The notes under the pieces: model-generated | Told to the model about the DNA's origin: nothing | The model's input: the letters and a program-made list of their open reading frames with translations, nothing else | The model's database searches: none | DNA from: Streptomyces nigra | GTDB taxonomy: Bacteria; Actinomycetota; Actinomycetes; Streptomycetales; Streptomycetaceae | Direction: 5' to 3' | DNA: 64,000 nt | Assembly (NCBI RefSeq): GCF_003074055.1 | Contig: NZ_CP029043.1 | Coordinates: 1,426,001-1,490,000, forward strand | Part shown: one piece after another, positions 41,757-50,213 of the stretch | Layout: the number at the start of each line of letters is the position of its first letter | How positions within the stretch are numbered: the stretch's first letter is position 1 | Program-made: the position numbers and the translations under genes

Positions 41757-42206
41757 TCAGCCGAGCCGCTTGCGATAGTGCAGGCGGTCGTAGGGCCCGC
41801 TCACGCGCCGCTCGACGACCTCGTACCCGTACTTCGGGTAGATCTTCTGGTTCTCCCACATCATCGCGTTCGTATGGAGCCTGACCTCCGGCAGACGAAG
41901 CGCACGCGCGTGTGCCTCCACGAACCGCAGCAGCCGTCCCCCGACGCCCTGTCCCTGGGCGCCGGGGTGCACGGCGACGGTGTCCAGGTACAGATGGTCG
42001 GGGTGCGCCTCGATCACCACGAGCCCGGTCACGGGCCGCCCCGTCACATACACCTTCCCCGCCGCCACGTCCGCCGCGTGGTCGGCCTCCATGGGCACGG
42101 GGACCACCCCGATGCGCTCGATGTACGGCGTGAACGCCGCGTCGATCACGGCCTTCACGGCCGGGACGTCGGCGGCGGTGGCCGGCCGGATCAGCTCGCT
42201 CGTCAT
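41757..42206 (-). CDS. GNAT-family N-acetyltransferase
   Basis: 149 residues, a single compact GNAT domain: YLDTVAVHPGAQGQGVGGRLL gives the acetyl-CoA loop (key part QGQGVGGR), and NQKIYPKYGYEVVERR the C-terminal strand region. The substrate is unknown. There is no ribosome site; TACCGT ends six bases before the ATG. Confidence 0.9.
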   Translation of the reverse strand: MTSELIRPATAADVPAVKAVIDAAFTPYIERIGVVPVPMEADHAADVAAGKVYVTGRPVTGLVVIEAHPDHLYLDTVAVHPGAQGQGVGGRLLRFVEAHARALRLPEVRLHTNAMMWENQKIYPKYGYEVVERRVSGPYDRLHYRKRLG

Positions 42207-42212
42207 GGGACG

Positions 42213-42218
42213 ACGGTA
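42213..42218 (-). promoter_or_regulatory. TACCGT -10 box, probable leaderless start
   Basis: On the minus strand TACCGT is separated by six bases from the ATG at 42206, with no Shine-Dalgarno sequence. Confidence 0.5.
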
Positions 42219-42369
42219 GCTACCTGATCCCAGGCTGAGCGCTTCCTTAAGGCGACCCTAAAGATCGCCATCAGCCCTCTCCGGCAGGCGATTTCGGCGT
42301 TCATCCGGGCTAACTTCTGATCGCCCCCACGGGATTCACCCCTGCACCAGGCCCACGAGGAGATCAGCC

Positions 42370-43356
42370 ATGCCCGCACGCCGCAAGGCCGCCGCAGTCG
42401 CCGCGCTCGGTCTGACGCCGCTCGCCCTGACCGCTCTCGCCGCCGCGCCCGCCTCGGCGCACGGTTCGCTGGGGGACCCGGTCAGCCGGGTCTCGCAGTG
42501 CTACGCGGAGGGCCCGGAGAGCCCGAAGTCCGCCGCGTGCAAGGCGGCCGTCGCGGCCGGCGGCACCCAGGCCCTGTACGACTGGAACGGCATCCGCATC
42601 GGCGACGCGGGCGGCCGGCACCAGGAGCTGATCCCGGACGGGAAGCTGTGCAGCGCGAACAACGCGGAGTTCAAGGGCCTCGACCTGGCCCGCTCGGACT
42701 GGCCGGCGACGAGCGTGAGCAGCGGCTCGCACACCTTCAAGTACCGGGTCACCGCCCCGCACAAGGGCACCTTCAAGGTGTACGTCACCAAGCCCGGCTA
42801 CGACCCGTCGAAGCCGCTGGCCTGGGGTGACCTGGATCTGGCGAACCCGGTGGCGACCGCCACCGACCCGGCGGCCGAGGGCGGCTTCTACACCTTCTCC
42901 GGCCGGCTCCCGGAGCGGTCCGGCAAGCAGATGCTGTACACGGTCTGGCAGCGCTCGGACAGCCCGGAGGCGTTCTACTCCTGCTCGGACGTGACCTTCG
43001 GCGGCGGTTCCCACCAGGCTCCGGAGGCGCCGGCCTCGCAGGAGCCGGCTGCCCCGAGCGCCTCCGCGCCCTCCGAGGAGCAGATCGAGGCGGGTACGGA
43101 GAAGTCGACGGTCGAGCACGGCGGCCACGGCGACCAGGACGCGCGGACGTCGGCGGAGCCGGCCGCGGCCGATCCGACGCCCGCCGCCCAGGCCAACCAG
43201 CCGAAGGCGGCCTCCGCCGGGGAGAACCTGGCGGAGACGGGAGGGGACGCCTCCACCGGGTATCTGGCGGTGGGCGGCGCGGCCACGCTGGCCCTCGGGT
43301 CGGCGGTCCTGTTCGCGTCGGTGCGCCGACGGGCGGCGGGCGGCGCCCGGCGCTGA
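42370..43356 (+). CDS. Lytic polysaccharide monooxygenase (AA10) with LAETG cell-wall sorting signal
   Basis: 328 residues. Signal peptide 1-30 ends ASA, leaving His31 as the mature N-terminus, required for the copper histidine brace; the second His is His131 in VTAPHKG, and the axial aromatic lies in EAFYSCSDVTF. The catalytic domain ends near 215. A Pro/Glu/Ala-rich linker with a His/Asp cluster follows, then LAETG (about 287-291), a hydrophobic segment and VRRRAAGGARR. LAXTG is the signal of class E sortases in Streptomyces. The enzyme would thus cut chitin or cellulose, or act on wall-associated glycan, while attached to the wall. GGAGATC precedes the ATG. Confidence 0.92.
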   Translation: MPARRKAAAVAALGLTPLALTALAAAPASAHGSLGDPVSRVSQCYAEGPESPKSAACKAAVAAGGTQALYDWNGIRIGDAGGRHQELIPDGKLCSANNAEFKGLDLARSDWPATSVSSGSHTFKYRVTAPHKGTFKVYVTKPGYDPSKPLAWGDLDLANPVATATDPAAEGGFYTFSGRLPERSGKQMLYTVWQRSDSPEAFYSCSDVTFGGGSHQAPEAPASQEPAAPSASAPSEEQIEAGTEKSTVEHGGHGDQDARTSAEPAAADPTPAAQANQPKAASAGENLAETGGDASTGYLAVGGAATLALGSAVLFASVRRRAAGGARR

Positions 43357-43367
43357 TCCCTCGGGTT

Positions 43368-43406
43368 CCGGGGCCTGAACGGCGGCTCAGGCCGGTCAGG
43401 CCCCGG
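43368..43406. terminator. Bidirectional terminator between the LPMO and lipase genes
   Basis: CCGGGGCCTGA (43368-43378) pairs with TCAGGCCCCGG (43396-43406): an 11-bp stem and a 17-base loop between two convergent stop codons. Confidence 0.7.
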
Positions 43407-43428
43407 CGGTGTGTCCGCGGTCAGCCGC

Positions 43429-44298
43429 TCAACTGATCGCGGACGCGCAGGTCGTGGGGGTGGCGCGGGCCGGGTCGAGCGCGTTGGCCACCTCGTGGAA
43501 GGCCATCCGGTCGGTCAGGCCCACCAGGGCGTGTTCGGACAGGTCGAGGACGCACTTGTCCTGGATGAGGACGTTCTTGACCGAGGAGCCGGACAGGAAC
43601 TGGGTGCGGTACGGGGTGACCACCTCGTCGTACTTGGTGGCTATGACGGTGTAGCGGACTCCGGGGACGGTGTCGCCGCCCGCGTTGAGCCGCTTCATGA
43701 AGTCGGACCCGGCGACCTGCTGGGCGAGGGCGGGGGTGGCGGCGTTCAGGAGGTCGCCGGCGCCGGGGAAGTACGGCAGCAGGTTGGCGAGCCCGGACAG
43801 GGTGGTGCCGTGGTTGTTGGGCGCGATGCCGACGAGGGCGTTCACCTTGGGGGCGCCGCCGAGGAACTTGAGGTAGTAGCGGGGCATCATGCCGCCCTGC
43901 GAGTGGCCGACGAGGTCGGCCTTGCCGGCGCCGGTGGCGGCGAGCACCTTGTCGACGAAGGCGGAGAGCTGTTCGGCGGACTTGTCGATGGGGCCGAGGG
44001 CGTGGAAGAACGGCACGCCCGGCAGCTGGCCGTAGTCCAGGGAGAAGACGCAGTAGCCCCGGTCGGTCAGATACGGCGCGAGAAACAGCCAGTTGTCCAC
44101 GGAGTTGGCGAACGTTCCGTGCACGAGGACGACGGGGCGGGGGTGGGCGGTGGAGGGCTTGCAGGAGTAGTCGTTCCAGCCGCTGCTGGGTGCTGCCGCC
44201 GTCGGGGCGGCCTGGGCGGCGGTGGCGGGGACGACGGCGACCGCGGCGGTCAGCAGCAGCGCGGCCAGCGGTCTGAGCACTCGTTTCCAGGGCAGCAT
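43429..44298 (-). CDS. Secreted triacylglycerol lipase / alpha-beta hydrolase
   Basis: 289 residues. Signal peptide ends at AQAAP. The alpha/beta-hydrolase landmarks are oxyanion VVLVHGTFAN, nucleophile elbow GHSQGG, Asp near YDEVVTP and His in SEHALVG. The layout is that of the class I.2-like or LipA/EstB-type lipases of actinobacteria, with Cys pairs for disulfides. It acts outside the cell on triacylglycerols or other esters. Convergent with the LPMO gene. Confidence 0.9.
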   Translation of the reverse strand: MLPWKRVLRPLAALLLTAAVAVVPATAAQAAPTAAAPSSGWNDYSCKPSTAHPRPVVLVHGTFANSVDNWLFLAPYLTDRGYCVFSLDYGQLPGVPFFHALGPIDKSAEQLSAFVDKVLAATGAGKADLVGHSQGGMMPRYYLKFLGGAPKVNALVGIAPNNHGTTLSGLANLLPYFPGAGDLLNAATPALAQQVAGSDFMKRLNAGGDTVPGVRYTVIATKYDEVVTPYRTQFLSGSSVKNVLIQDKCVLDLSEHALVGLTDRMAFHEVANALDPARATPTTCASAIS

Positions 44299-44407
44299 CG
44301 GGTGATCTCCTCGCGACTCAGGGGAGGTGCGACGGCCTTACGCCCTGTGATCCGGATCACGAAGGATGCTGTTCACTCGTCAAGTTACGGGCGAGTAGCA
44401 GCCGGTG

Positions 44408-44434
44408 GGAAGTTACGCGTCGGTAAAAACTTCC
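44408..44434. terminator. Hairpin between the MarR gene and the lipase
   Basis: GGAAGTT (44408-44414) and AACTTCC (44428-44434) form a 7-bp stem with a 13-base loop, 41 bp after the MarR stop. It could be a terminator for the MarR transcript or an operator of the lipase. Confidence 0.4.
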
Positions 44435-44474
44435 AGCGGTAACCGCGGTATCTGATAACGCCCCTGACAGGACG

Positions 44475-44921
44475 TCACCAACTGGGACGGACCGGACCAT
44501 GCACGGCGATCCGCGCCAGCCCGTGCAGCAGGGCCCGCAGGCCGTCCTCGCCCAGCACCTCGCCCCAGGCCCCCACGACCTCCGCCGCCGCCGCCTCGGC
44601 GGCTCGGGTGCAGGCCCATCCCCGCTCGGTGAGCACGACCAGCCGGGCGCGCGCGTCCCCGGGGTGCGGCCGGCGCTCGGCGTACCCCTTGCGCACGATC
44701 TCGTCGACCAGCTGGCTCGCGGCCTGCTTGGTGACCCCGAGATGGGTGGCGAGCTCGGTGACCGTGGCGCCGTCCGGGGCGAGCCGGGCGAACGCGAACC
44801 CGTGCGCGGGCCGCACCCCGTCGAACCCCCGGCCGACCACGCCGTCATGGATGCGCCGGGTGAGGTCGCCGGCGGCGGAGAGCAGGGCGGCGGACAGGGC
44901 CATGGCGTCGGAGTTCTGCAC
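44475..44921 (-). CDS. MarR-family transcriptional regulator
   Basis: 148 residues from a GTG; an ATG at codon 7 is an alternative. The winged helix has VTELATHLGVTKQAASQLVDE and the wing ERRPHPGDARARLVVLTERG, key parts quoted. It is divergent from a cupin gene, with three symmetric TTGACC-type boxes in the 120-bp gap. Autoregulation and control of the cupin gene are the natural reading. The ligand is unknown. Confidence 0.92.
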   Translation of the reverse strand: MQNSDAMALSAALLSAAGDLTRRIHDGVVGRGFDGVRPAHGFAFARLAPDGATVTELATHLGVTKQAASQLVDEIVRKGYAERRPHPGDARARLVVLTERGWACTRAAEAAAAEVVGAWGEVLGEDGLRALLHGLARIAVHGPVRPSW

Positions 44922-44939
44922 ACGGGCATTGAAACACCC

Positions 44940-44993
44940 TTGACCAATCGGTCAAGCAGCTTGACCATATGACGTATGGTCAAGCTGCTTGAC
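44940..44993. promoter_or_regulatory. MarR operator: stacked palindromes between marR and cupin
   Basis: TTGACCAATCGGTCAA (44940-44955) is one dyad. A larger perfect inverted repeat has 19-base arms (44951-44969 and 44975-44993) around five bases, and each arm contains the palindrome GTCAAGC-A/T-GCTTGAC. The TATGG elements at the centre are -10-like on both strands, so one operator can block both promoters. Confidence 0.8.
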
Positions 44994-45042
44994 CATCGAG
45001 AACCGACGAGAACCACCGAGGACCATCGCCAAGGAGTCACCC

Positions 45043-45417
45043 ATGCCTGTCGTCCGTCCGTCCGAAGCCGTGGTGCACGAGATGCACGGCGCCCGTTTCG
45101 TCTCGTACGCCACCCCGCTCACCGGGAGCCGGGAGCTGTGCGCCTGGCGCGGCGAGGTGCCGGCCGGCACCCGCGCGCCCGCGCACACCGTCAGCAAGGA
45201 GGAGATCCTGCACATCCTCGACGGCGGTCTGCGCGTCACCCTCGACGGGGAGACGACCGACGTCACCGCGGGCGACACGCTCATCGTCAACGCCGGCGCC
45301 ACCCTGACCGTCGAGAACCCGGGCACACGTCCGGCGATCACCTGGGTGACCACGCTCGTCGGCCTGGAGGCGGAACTCGCGGACGGGACGCGTATCGCTC
45401 CCCCGTGGGCCCGCTGA
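45043..45417 (+). CDS. Single-domain cupin protein
   Basis: 124 residues. The beta-barrel motifs are HTVSKEEILHILDGGLRV (cupin motif 1, with His and Glu ligands) and GDTLIVNAGATLTVEN (motif 2; the usual final His is replaced, so metal binding is doubtful). Small cupins bind or detoxify small molecules. AAGGAG is six bases before the ATG. Divergent from, and very probably repressed by, the MarR regulator. Convergent with dnaE2 across a short hairpin. Confidence 0.87.
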   Translation: MPVVRPSEAVVHEMHGARFVSYATPLTGSRELCAWRGEVPAGTRAPAHTVSKEEILHILDGGLRVTLDGETTDVTAGDTLIVNAGATLTVENPGTRPAITWVTTLVGLEAELADGTRIAPPWAR

Positions 45418-45423
45418 GGTTCA

Positions 45424-45441
45424 GGCCTCCTCCGGGAGGCC
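45424..45441. terminator. Short hairpin between the cupin and dnaE2 genes
   Basis: GGCCTCC (45424-45430), TCCG loop, GGAGGCC (45435-45441), between two convergent stop codons; suitable for both directions. Confidence 0.55.
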
Positions 45442-45452
45442 GGCCGACGCTG

Positions 45453-48400
45453 TCATCCCGCGCTCCCCGGGCTCTGGTGCCACAACTTCCGCCCTCCGGC
45501 GGGCCCTTCGCCCGCGGGACGCAGATCGGCCCAGGGGTGCATCTCGTACCCCGTGGACATACGGATGGTCCGCTGCCGCTCCATCTGGTCCTGGGCCGCG
45601 GAGCCGGCCGGCGCGGGCGTCCCCTCGGACCCGGCGAGCCGGCGCCGCGCCGCTCCCTCGCCGTCGGAACCGTCCACGGGGCCGCCGCCCCCGGCCAGCC
45701 GGGCGGCGACGCCCTCCAGGCCCTCGCTCCGGCGCACCTCCAGCAGGTCCGCGAGGTTCCAGGCGGCGGAGCCCACGACGCTGAGGCTGCGCGGCCCGCG
45801 CCGCTGCACGACGCCCCGCACCAGCAGCAGCCAGGAGTGGAAGACGGTGTGGGCGCAGGCGTCGTGCGAGTCGTCGAAGAAGGCGAGGTCGACCAGGCCC
45901 GTCCCGTCGTCGAGCGTACTGAAGATGACCCGCTTGCCGGACCGGATCGGCGGGGTCTGGGTGGCCGCCTTGGCGCCCGCGACCAGCACGGTCTCCCCGT
46001 GCCGCGCCTCCCGCAGCCGGCGTGCGCCGATCACGCCCAGCTCCTGGAGGAACTCCCGGTGGTCGTCCATGAGATTGCGCGAGGCGTCCATCGACAGCAC
46101 CCCCAGCTCGGCGCTGAGCCGCTCCTCGGAGGTCAGGTCGGGCAGTCCGGCGGCGGCCGTACGCCGTCCGCCGGCCAGTGGGAGCTGGTCCCCGCCGCCG
46201 CCCCGGGCGCCCCGGTGCAGTTCGGTCAGATGCAGTTGCAGGTCCCGCCGGTTGGCGCCGAACGCGTCCAGCGCGCCGACCTGGGCGAGCCGCTGGGCGA
46301 GCGGACGGCTGGGCCGGGCCCGTTCCCAGAAGTCGAGCAGGGAGGCGTACGGCTGCCCGGCCGCGATCCGGGCCGCCTCGGCCTCGCTGATGCCGTACAC
46401 ATCGGAAAGGGCGAGCCGCAGTCCCCAGGTGCCGCCGGACTTCCCCGATCCGGACACCAGTTCGATCTGATGGGCGACGCCCGAGACGTTCACGTCCAGC
46501 GGCAGGATCGGCACCCCGCGCCGCCGCGCGTCCGCGAGCAGCAGCCGCTTCGGGTACATCCCGGGATCATGGGTGAGCAGCCCGGCGTAGAAGGCGGCCG
46601 GGTGATGGGCCTTCAGCCAGGCCGACTGGTAGGTCGGCACGGCGAACGCGACCGCGTGCGCCTTGCAGAAGCCGTACGAGCCGAAGGCCTCGACGATCTC
46701 CCAGGTCCGCCCGATGGTCTCCGCGTCGTACCCCTTGGCCGCCGCGTGCTGGGCGAACCACACCCGGATCCGCGCCTGCGACTCCGGGTCGGAGAGCCCG
46801 CGCCGCACCCGGTCGGCCTCGTCCCGTCCGCAGCCGGTCATGAGGTGCACGATGTCGATGATCTGCTCGTGGAAGACGACGACCCCGTACGTGTCGCGCA
46901 GTGGCTCGGCCAGGTCGGGGTGCGGGTGGCGCACCGGCGCCCGCCCGTGCCGGGCCTCGATGAACGGCCGCACCATGTCGGCGGCGACCGGTCCTGGCCG
47001 GAACAGCGAGATGTCCACGACGAGGTCGTGGAAGGTGGCCGGCTGGAGCCGTCCGACCAGGTCCCGCTGGCCCGGCGACTCGATCTGGAAGCAGCCGAGC
47101 GTCTCGGTGGACCGGATCAGCCCGTAGGTCGCCGGGTCGCCGTCGGGCACCCCGTCCAGGTCGATCCGCTCGCCCGTGGCCCGTTCCACCTCGGCGACCG
47201 CGTGCGCCATCGCGGACTGCATCCGCACCCCGAGGACGTCGAGCTTGAGCAGCCCGAGGTCCTCCACGTCCTCCTTGTCGAACTGGGACATGGGCAGGTT
47301 CTCGCCGCTGGTCGGCACGACGGGCGTCCGGGCGTGCAGGGTCGCGTCGGACAGGAGCACCCCGCACGGGTGCATGGCGATGCCGCGCGGCAGGGCGTCC
47401 AGCGCCTCCACCAGCTCCCACAGCCTGCCGTACCGTTCCCGCTCCCCGGCCAGCCGGCGCAGCTCGGGCAGTTCGTCCAGGGCCGCGCGGGCGTCCCGGG
47501 CCCGGATGTGCGGGAAGGACTTGGCGATGCGGTCGATGTCGGCCGGGTCCATCGACAGGGCCGCACCCACGTCCCGGATGGCGTGCCGCACCCGGTAGGT
47601 CTCCGGCATGGAGACGGTCGCGACCCGCTCGCTCCCGAACCGGTCGATGATCGCGCGGTAGACCTCCAACCGCCGTGCGGACTCCACGTCGATGTCGATG
47701 TCCGGCAGCACCAGCCGCCGTTTGGACAGGAAGCGCTCCATCAGCAGCCCGTGCTCGACGGGGTCGGCGTGCGCGATGCCGAGCAGATGGTTGACGAGGG
47801 AGCCCGCGCCGGACCCCCGGGCGGCCACCCGGATGCCCATGGCGCGTACGTCGTCGACGACCTGGGCGACCGTCAGGAAGTAGGAGGCGAAGCCGTGGTG
47901 GGCGATGATGTCCAGCTCGTGGTGCATCCGCTCCCAGTACGCCCGCCGCCCGTCGTAGCCGCGCCGCACCATTCCGGCCACCGCACGGGAGGCGAGCGCC
48001 CGCTGGGCGGTGCGCCGGCCGGCGCCGACGAGATACGGCTCGGGGAAGTGAACGGTGCCGATGCCGAGGTCGTCCTCGGGGTCGACGCGGCACTCGGCGG
48101 CGGTCGCCGCGGTCTGCTCCAGCAGCCGGCGCGCGGTGTCGGGACGGAAGCCCGCCGCCTCCACGATCCGCTCGGCGGCCCGCTCCATCTCCTCGGGGCC
48201 CTTGAGCCAGGCCTGACCGGAGTCCCGTTCCCCGAGGGCGTCGACGGGCACGAGCCGGCGCGCGGCGTCCAGCACGTCGGCGACCGGCCCTAGACCGGGA
48301 TCGGCGTACCGCACGGCGTTGCTCAGCACCGGCCGGATCCGCTGCTCGGCGGCGAAGCCCACGGTGCGGGCGGCGAGCCGCAGTGACCCCGGGCCGGTGC

Positions 48401-48962
48401 CCTGCCGTCCGTGCCACACGGCCTCCAGCCGCAGGGCGTCGCCGTAGACCTCCCGCCAGGGGGCGAGCAGCCGGGCCGCCCGGTCTGGGCGTCCGGCGGC
48501 GAGCGCGCGGACCACGTCGGAGGCGGGGCCGAGCAGGACGGTCAGCCCGTCGCCCTGGTTGTCGGCGCGGGGCAGCAGGGGCGGGCCGTCGCCGCGGTGG
48601 GCGGCGGAGACGAGCCGGCACAGGTCGGCCCAGCCGCGGGCCCCGTCCCGGGCGAGGAAGGTGACGCGCTGCGCGGGCTCGTCGACGAACGCGCCGCCGC
48701 GTACCGGGGTCCGCCGGCGCCCCGGCGTCTCCTCGCGCGGCGCGGACTCCTCCACCGCCAGCTCGACGCCGTACAGCGGGCGTACGCCGGCCGCGGCGCA
48801 GGCCTTGGTGAAGCGGACGGCGCCGGAGAGCGAGTCGCGGTCGGTGAGGGCCAGGGCGTCCATGCCCCGCTCGGCGGCCCGCTCGGCCAGCCGCTCCGGG
48901 TGGGAGGCGCCGTGCCGCAGGGAGAACCCGGAGACGGTGTGCAGATGCGTGAAGCCCGACAC
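45453..48962 (-). CDS. dnaE2: Error-prone DNA polymerase III alpha subunit
   Basis: 1169 residues. PHP domain at the start (FTHLHTVSGFSLRHG, ALTDRDSL), polymerase core with the catalytic aspartates in LPDIDIDVE, GFCKAHAVAFAVPTYQ in the fingers region and an OB-fold near the C-terminus. This is the DnaE2 (ImuC) type used in damage-induced mutagenesis. The second of two GTG codons is chosen because GGGAGG is about five bases before it, while the first GTG abuts that site. No imuA' or imuB gene lies beside it. I see no LexA box of the usual actinobacterial form in the 155-bp upstream gap, but the search was by eye. Confidence 0.95.
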   Translation of the reverse strand: MSGFTHLHTVSGFSLRHGASHPERLAERAAERGMDALALTDRDSLSGAVRFTKACAAAGVRPLYGVELAVEESAPREETPGRRRTPVRGGAFVDEPAQRVTFLARDGARGWADLCRLVSAAHRGDGPPLLPRADNQGDGLTVLLGPASDVVRALAAGRPDRAARLLAPWREVYGDALRLEAVWHGRQGTGPGSLRLAARTVGFAAEQRIRPVLSNAVRYADPGLGPVADVLDAARRLVPVDALGERDSGQAWLKGPEEMERAAERIVEAAGFRPDTARRLLEQTAATAAECRVDPEDDLGIGTVHFPEPYLVGAGRRTAQRALASRAVAGMVRRGYDGRRAYWERMHHELDIIAHHGFASYFLTVAQVVDDVRAMGIRVAARGSGAGSLVNHLLGIAHADPVEHGLLMERFLSKRRLVLPDIDIDVESARRLEVYRAIIDRFGSERVATVSMPETYRVRHAIRDVGAALSMDPADIDRIAKSFPHIRARDARAALDELPELRRLAGERERYGRLWELVEALDALPRGIAMHPCGVLLSDATLHARTPVVPTSGENLPMSQFDKEDVEDLGLLKLDVLGVRMQSAMAHAVAEVERATGERIDLDGVPDGDPATYGLIRSTETLGCFQIESPGQRDLVGRLQPATFHDLVVDISLFRPGPVAADMVRPFIEARHGRAPVRHPHPDLAEPLRDTYGVVVFHEQIIDIVHLMTGCGRDEADRVRRGLSDPESQARIRVWFAQHAAAKGYDAETIGRTWEIVEAFGSYGFCKAHAVAFAVPTYQSAWLKAHHPAAFYAGLLTHDPGMYPKRLLLADARRRGVPILPLDVNVSGVAHQIELVSGSGKSGGTWGLRLALSDVYGISEAEAARIAAGQPYASLLDFWERARPSRPLAQRLAQVGALDAFGANRRDLQLHLTELHRGARGGGGDQLPLAGGRRTAAAGLPDLTSEERLSAELGVLSMDASRNLMDDHREFLQELGVIGARRLREARHGETVLVAGAKAATQTPPIRSGKRVIFSTLDDGTGLVDLAFFDDSHDACAHTVFHSWLLLVRGVVQRRGPRSLSVVGSAAWNLADLLEVRRSEGLEGVAARLAGGGGPVDGSDGEGAARRRLAGSEGTPAPAGSAAQDQMERQRTIRMSTGYEMHPWADLRPAGEGPAGGRKLWHQSPGSAG

Positions 48963-49117
48963 ACGCACCTCCCTGGCGGGCCCGAGATCGACCCTCGAAC
49001 ATCAGTTCCCTACTCCCTCACCATAAACCATCTCCACACCCTTATCGAACACCCGTACGACACTCATTCGGTCCTCCCCCACCTGCGCGGACACCCCTCC
49101 CCCCGGAGCGTTGAGGC

Positions 49118-50155
49118 ATGACGCAGCCCAGCCCCTTCCTCGCCGAGGTGAAGGAGGCCGTCACCCCCCGGGCCACCCTGCTCGTGGCCGGTGTGCTCGC
49201 CCTCAGCCTGCTCTTCATCACCTCGTACGTCGGCGCCCTCCACGACCCGAAGCCCAGGGACGTCCCCGTCGGTGTCGTGGCGCCCCCGGCGGTCGCCGAG
49301 CAGACGGTGGACCGGCTGTCCGCGCTGCCCGACGGCCCCCTGGACCCCCGGGCGCTCCCCGACGCGGAGACGGCCCGCGCCCAGATCGTGAACCGCGACA
49401 TCTACGGCGCCCTGGTGATCGACCCGGCCGGCACCCGGGACACCCTCCTGGTCTCGACGGGGGCCGGGCGGGTGCTGGCCCTCACGCTGGAGACCGTCTT
49501 CACCGACCTGGAGCGGACCCAGGACCGCACCCTGCGCACCGTCGACGTGGTCCCGGCCGACCCGCAGGACGCCAACGGGCTCACGTCCTTCTATCTGGTC
49601 GTGGGCTGGTGCGTCGGCGGTTATCTCTGCGCGTCGATCATGACGATCAGCTCCGGTGCCCGCAGCCCCACCCCACGGCGCACCCTGATCCGGCTGCTCT
49701 CGATGGCCGTCGTCGCCGTCGTCGCGGGGCTCGGCGGCGCGCTGATCGTCGGGCCGATCCTCGGCGCGCTCCCGGGCAGCACCGCCGCGCTGTGGGGCCT
49801 GGGCGCCCTGACCGTCTTCGCGGTCGGCGCGGCCACCCTCGCCTTCCAGTCCCTCATCGGCATGGCAGGCATCGGCCTGGCCATCGTGATCGTGGTGATC
49901 CTCGGCAACCCGAGCGCGGGCGGCGCCCTCCCGCCCCCGCTGCTCCCCCCGTTCTGGCGGGACATCGGGCCCGCCCTGCCCCCGGGTGCGGGCACCTGGG
50001 CGGCCCGCTCGATCGCCTACTTCAAGGGCAACGACTCCACGGGCTCCCTGCTGGTTCTGTCTGCGTGGGCGGTCGGCGGCGTGGTCGTCGCCCTGCTGAC
50101 GGCGGTGCTGCGGGGCAGGGACCGGGACCGGACGGAGACCGCCGCCGTCCCGTGA
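49118..50155 (+). CDS. ABC-2/YhgE-like membrane protein
   Basis: 345 residues. One segment (about 20-40), an extracytoplasmic domain of about 120 residues, then five segments to the C-terminus: the shape of ABC-2 permeases of the YhgE/DUF3533 kind. No ATPase gene is adjacent. A role in export or envelope traffic is inferred. A terminator follows the stop codon. Confidence 0.7.
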   Translation: MTQPSPFLAEVKEAVTPRATLLVAGVLALSLLFITSYVGALHDPKPRDVPVGVVAPPAVAEQTVDRLSALPDGPLDPRALPDAETARAQIVNRDIYGALVIDPAGTRDTLLVSTGAGRVLALTLETVFTDLERTQDRTLRTVDVVPADPQDANGLTSFYLVVGWCVGGYLCASIMTISSGARSPTPRRTLIRLLSMAVVAVVAGLGGALIVGPILGALPGSTAALWGLGALTVFAVGAATLAFQSLIGMAGIGLAIVIVVILGNPSAGGALPPPLLPPFWRDIGPALPPGAGTWAARSIAYFKGNDSTGSLLVLSAWAVGGVVVALLTAVLRGRDRDRTETAAVP

Positions 50156-50166
50156 GGGGACGACGA

Positions 50167-50201
50167 AGAGCCCCGCCCCCCGACAGCGGGGGCGGGGCTC
50201 T
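50167..50201. terminator. Strong bidirectional terminator
   Basis: A 14-bp perfect stem, AGAGCCCCGCCCCC with GGGGGCGGGGCTCT, and a 7-base loop, between the convergent membrane protein and protease genes. Confidence 0.85.
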
Positions 50202-50213
50202 CATGCAGAGGCG

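Noticed and set aside
44976..48293. An 1105-codon frame opposite dnaE2
   Set aside because: Shadow frame, rich in His, Pro, Gly and Arg, with no recognisable domain.
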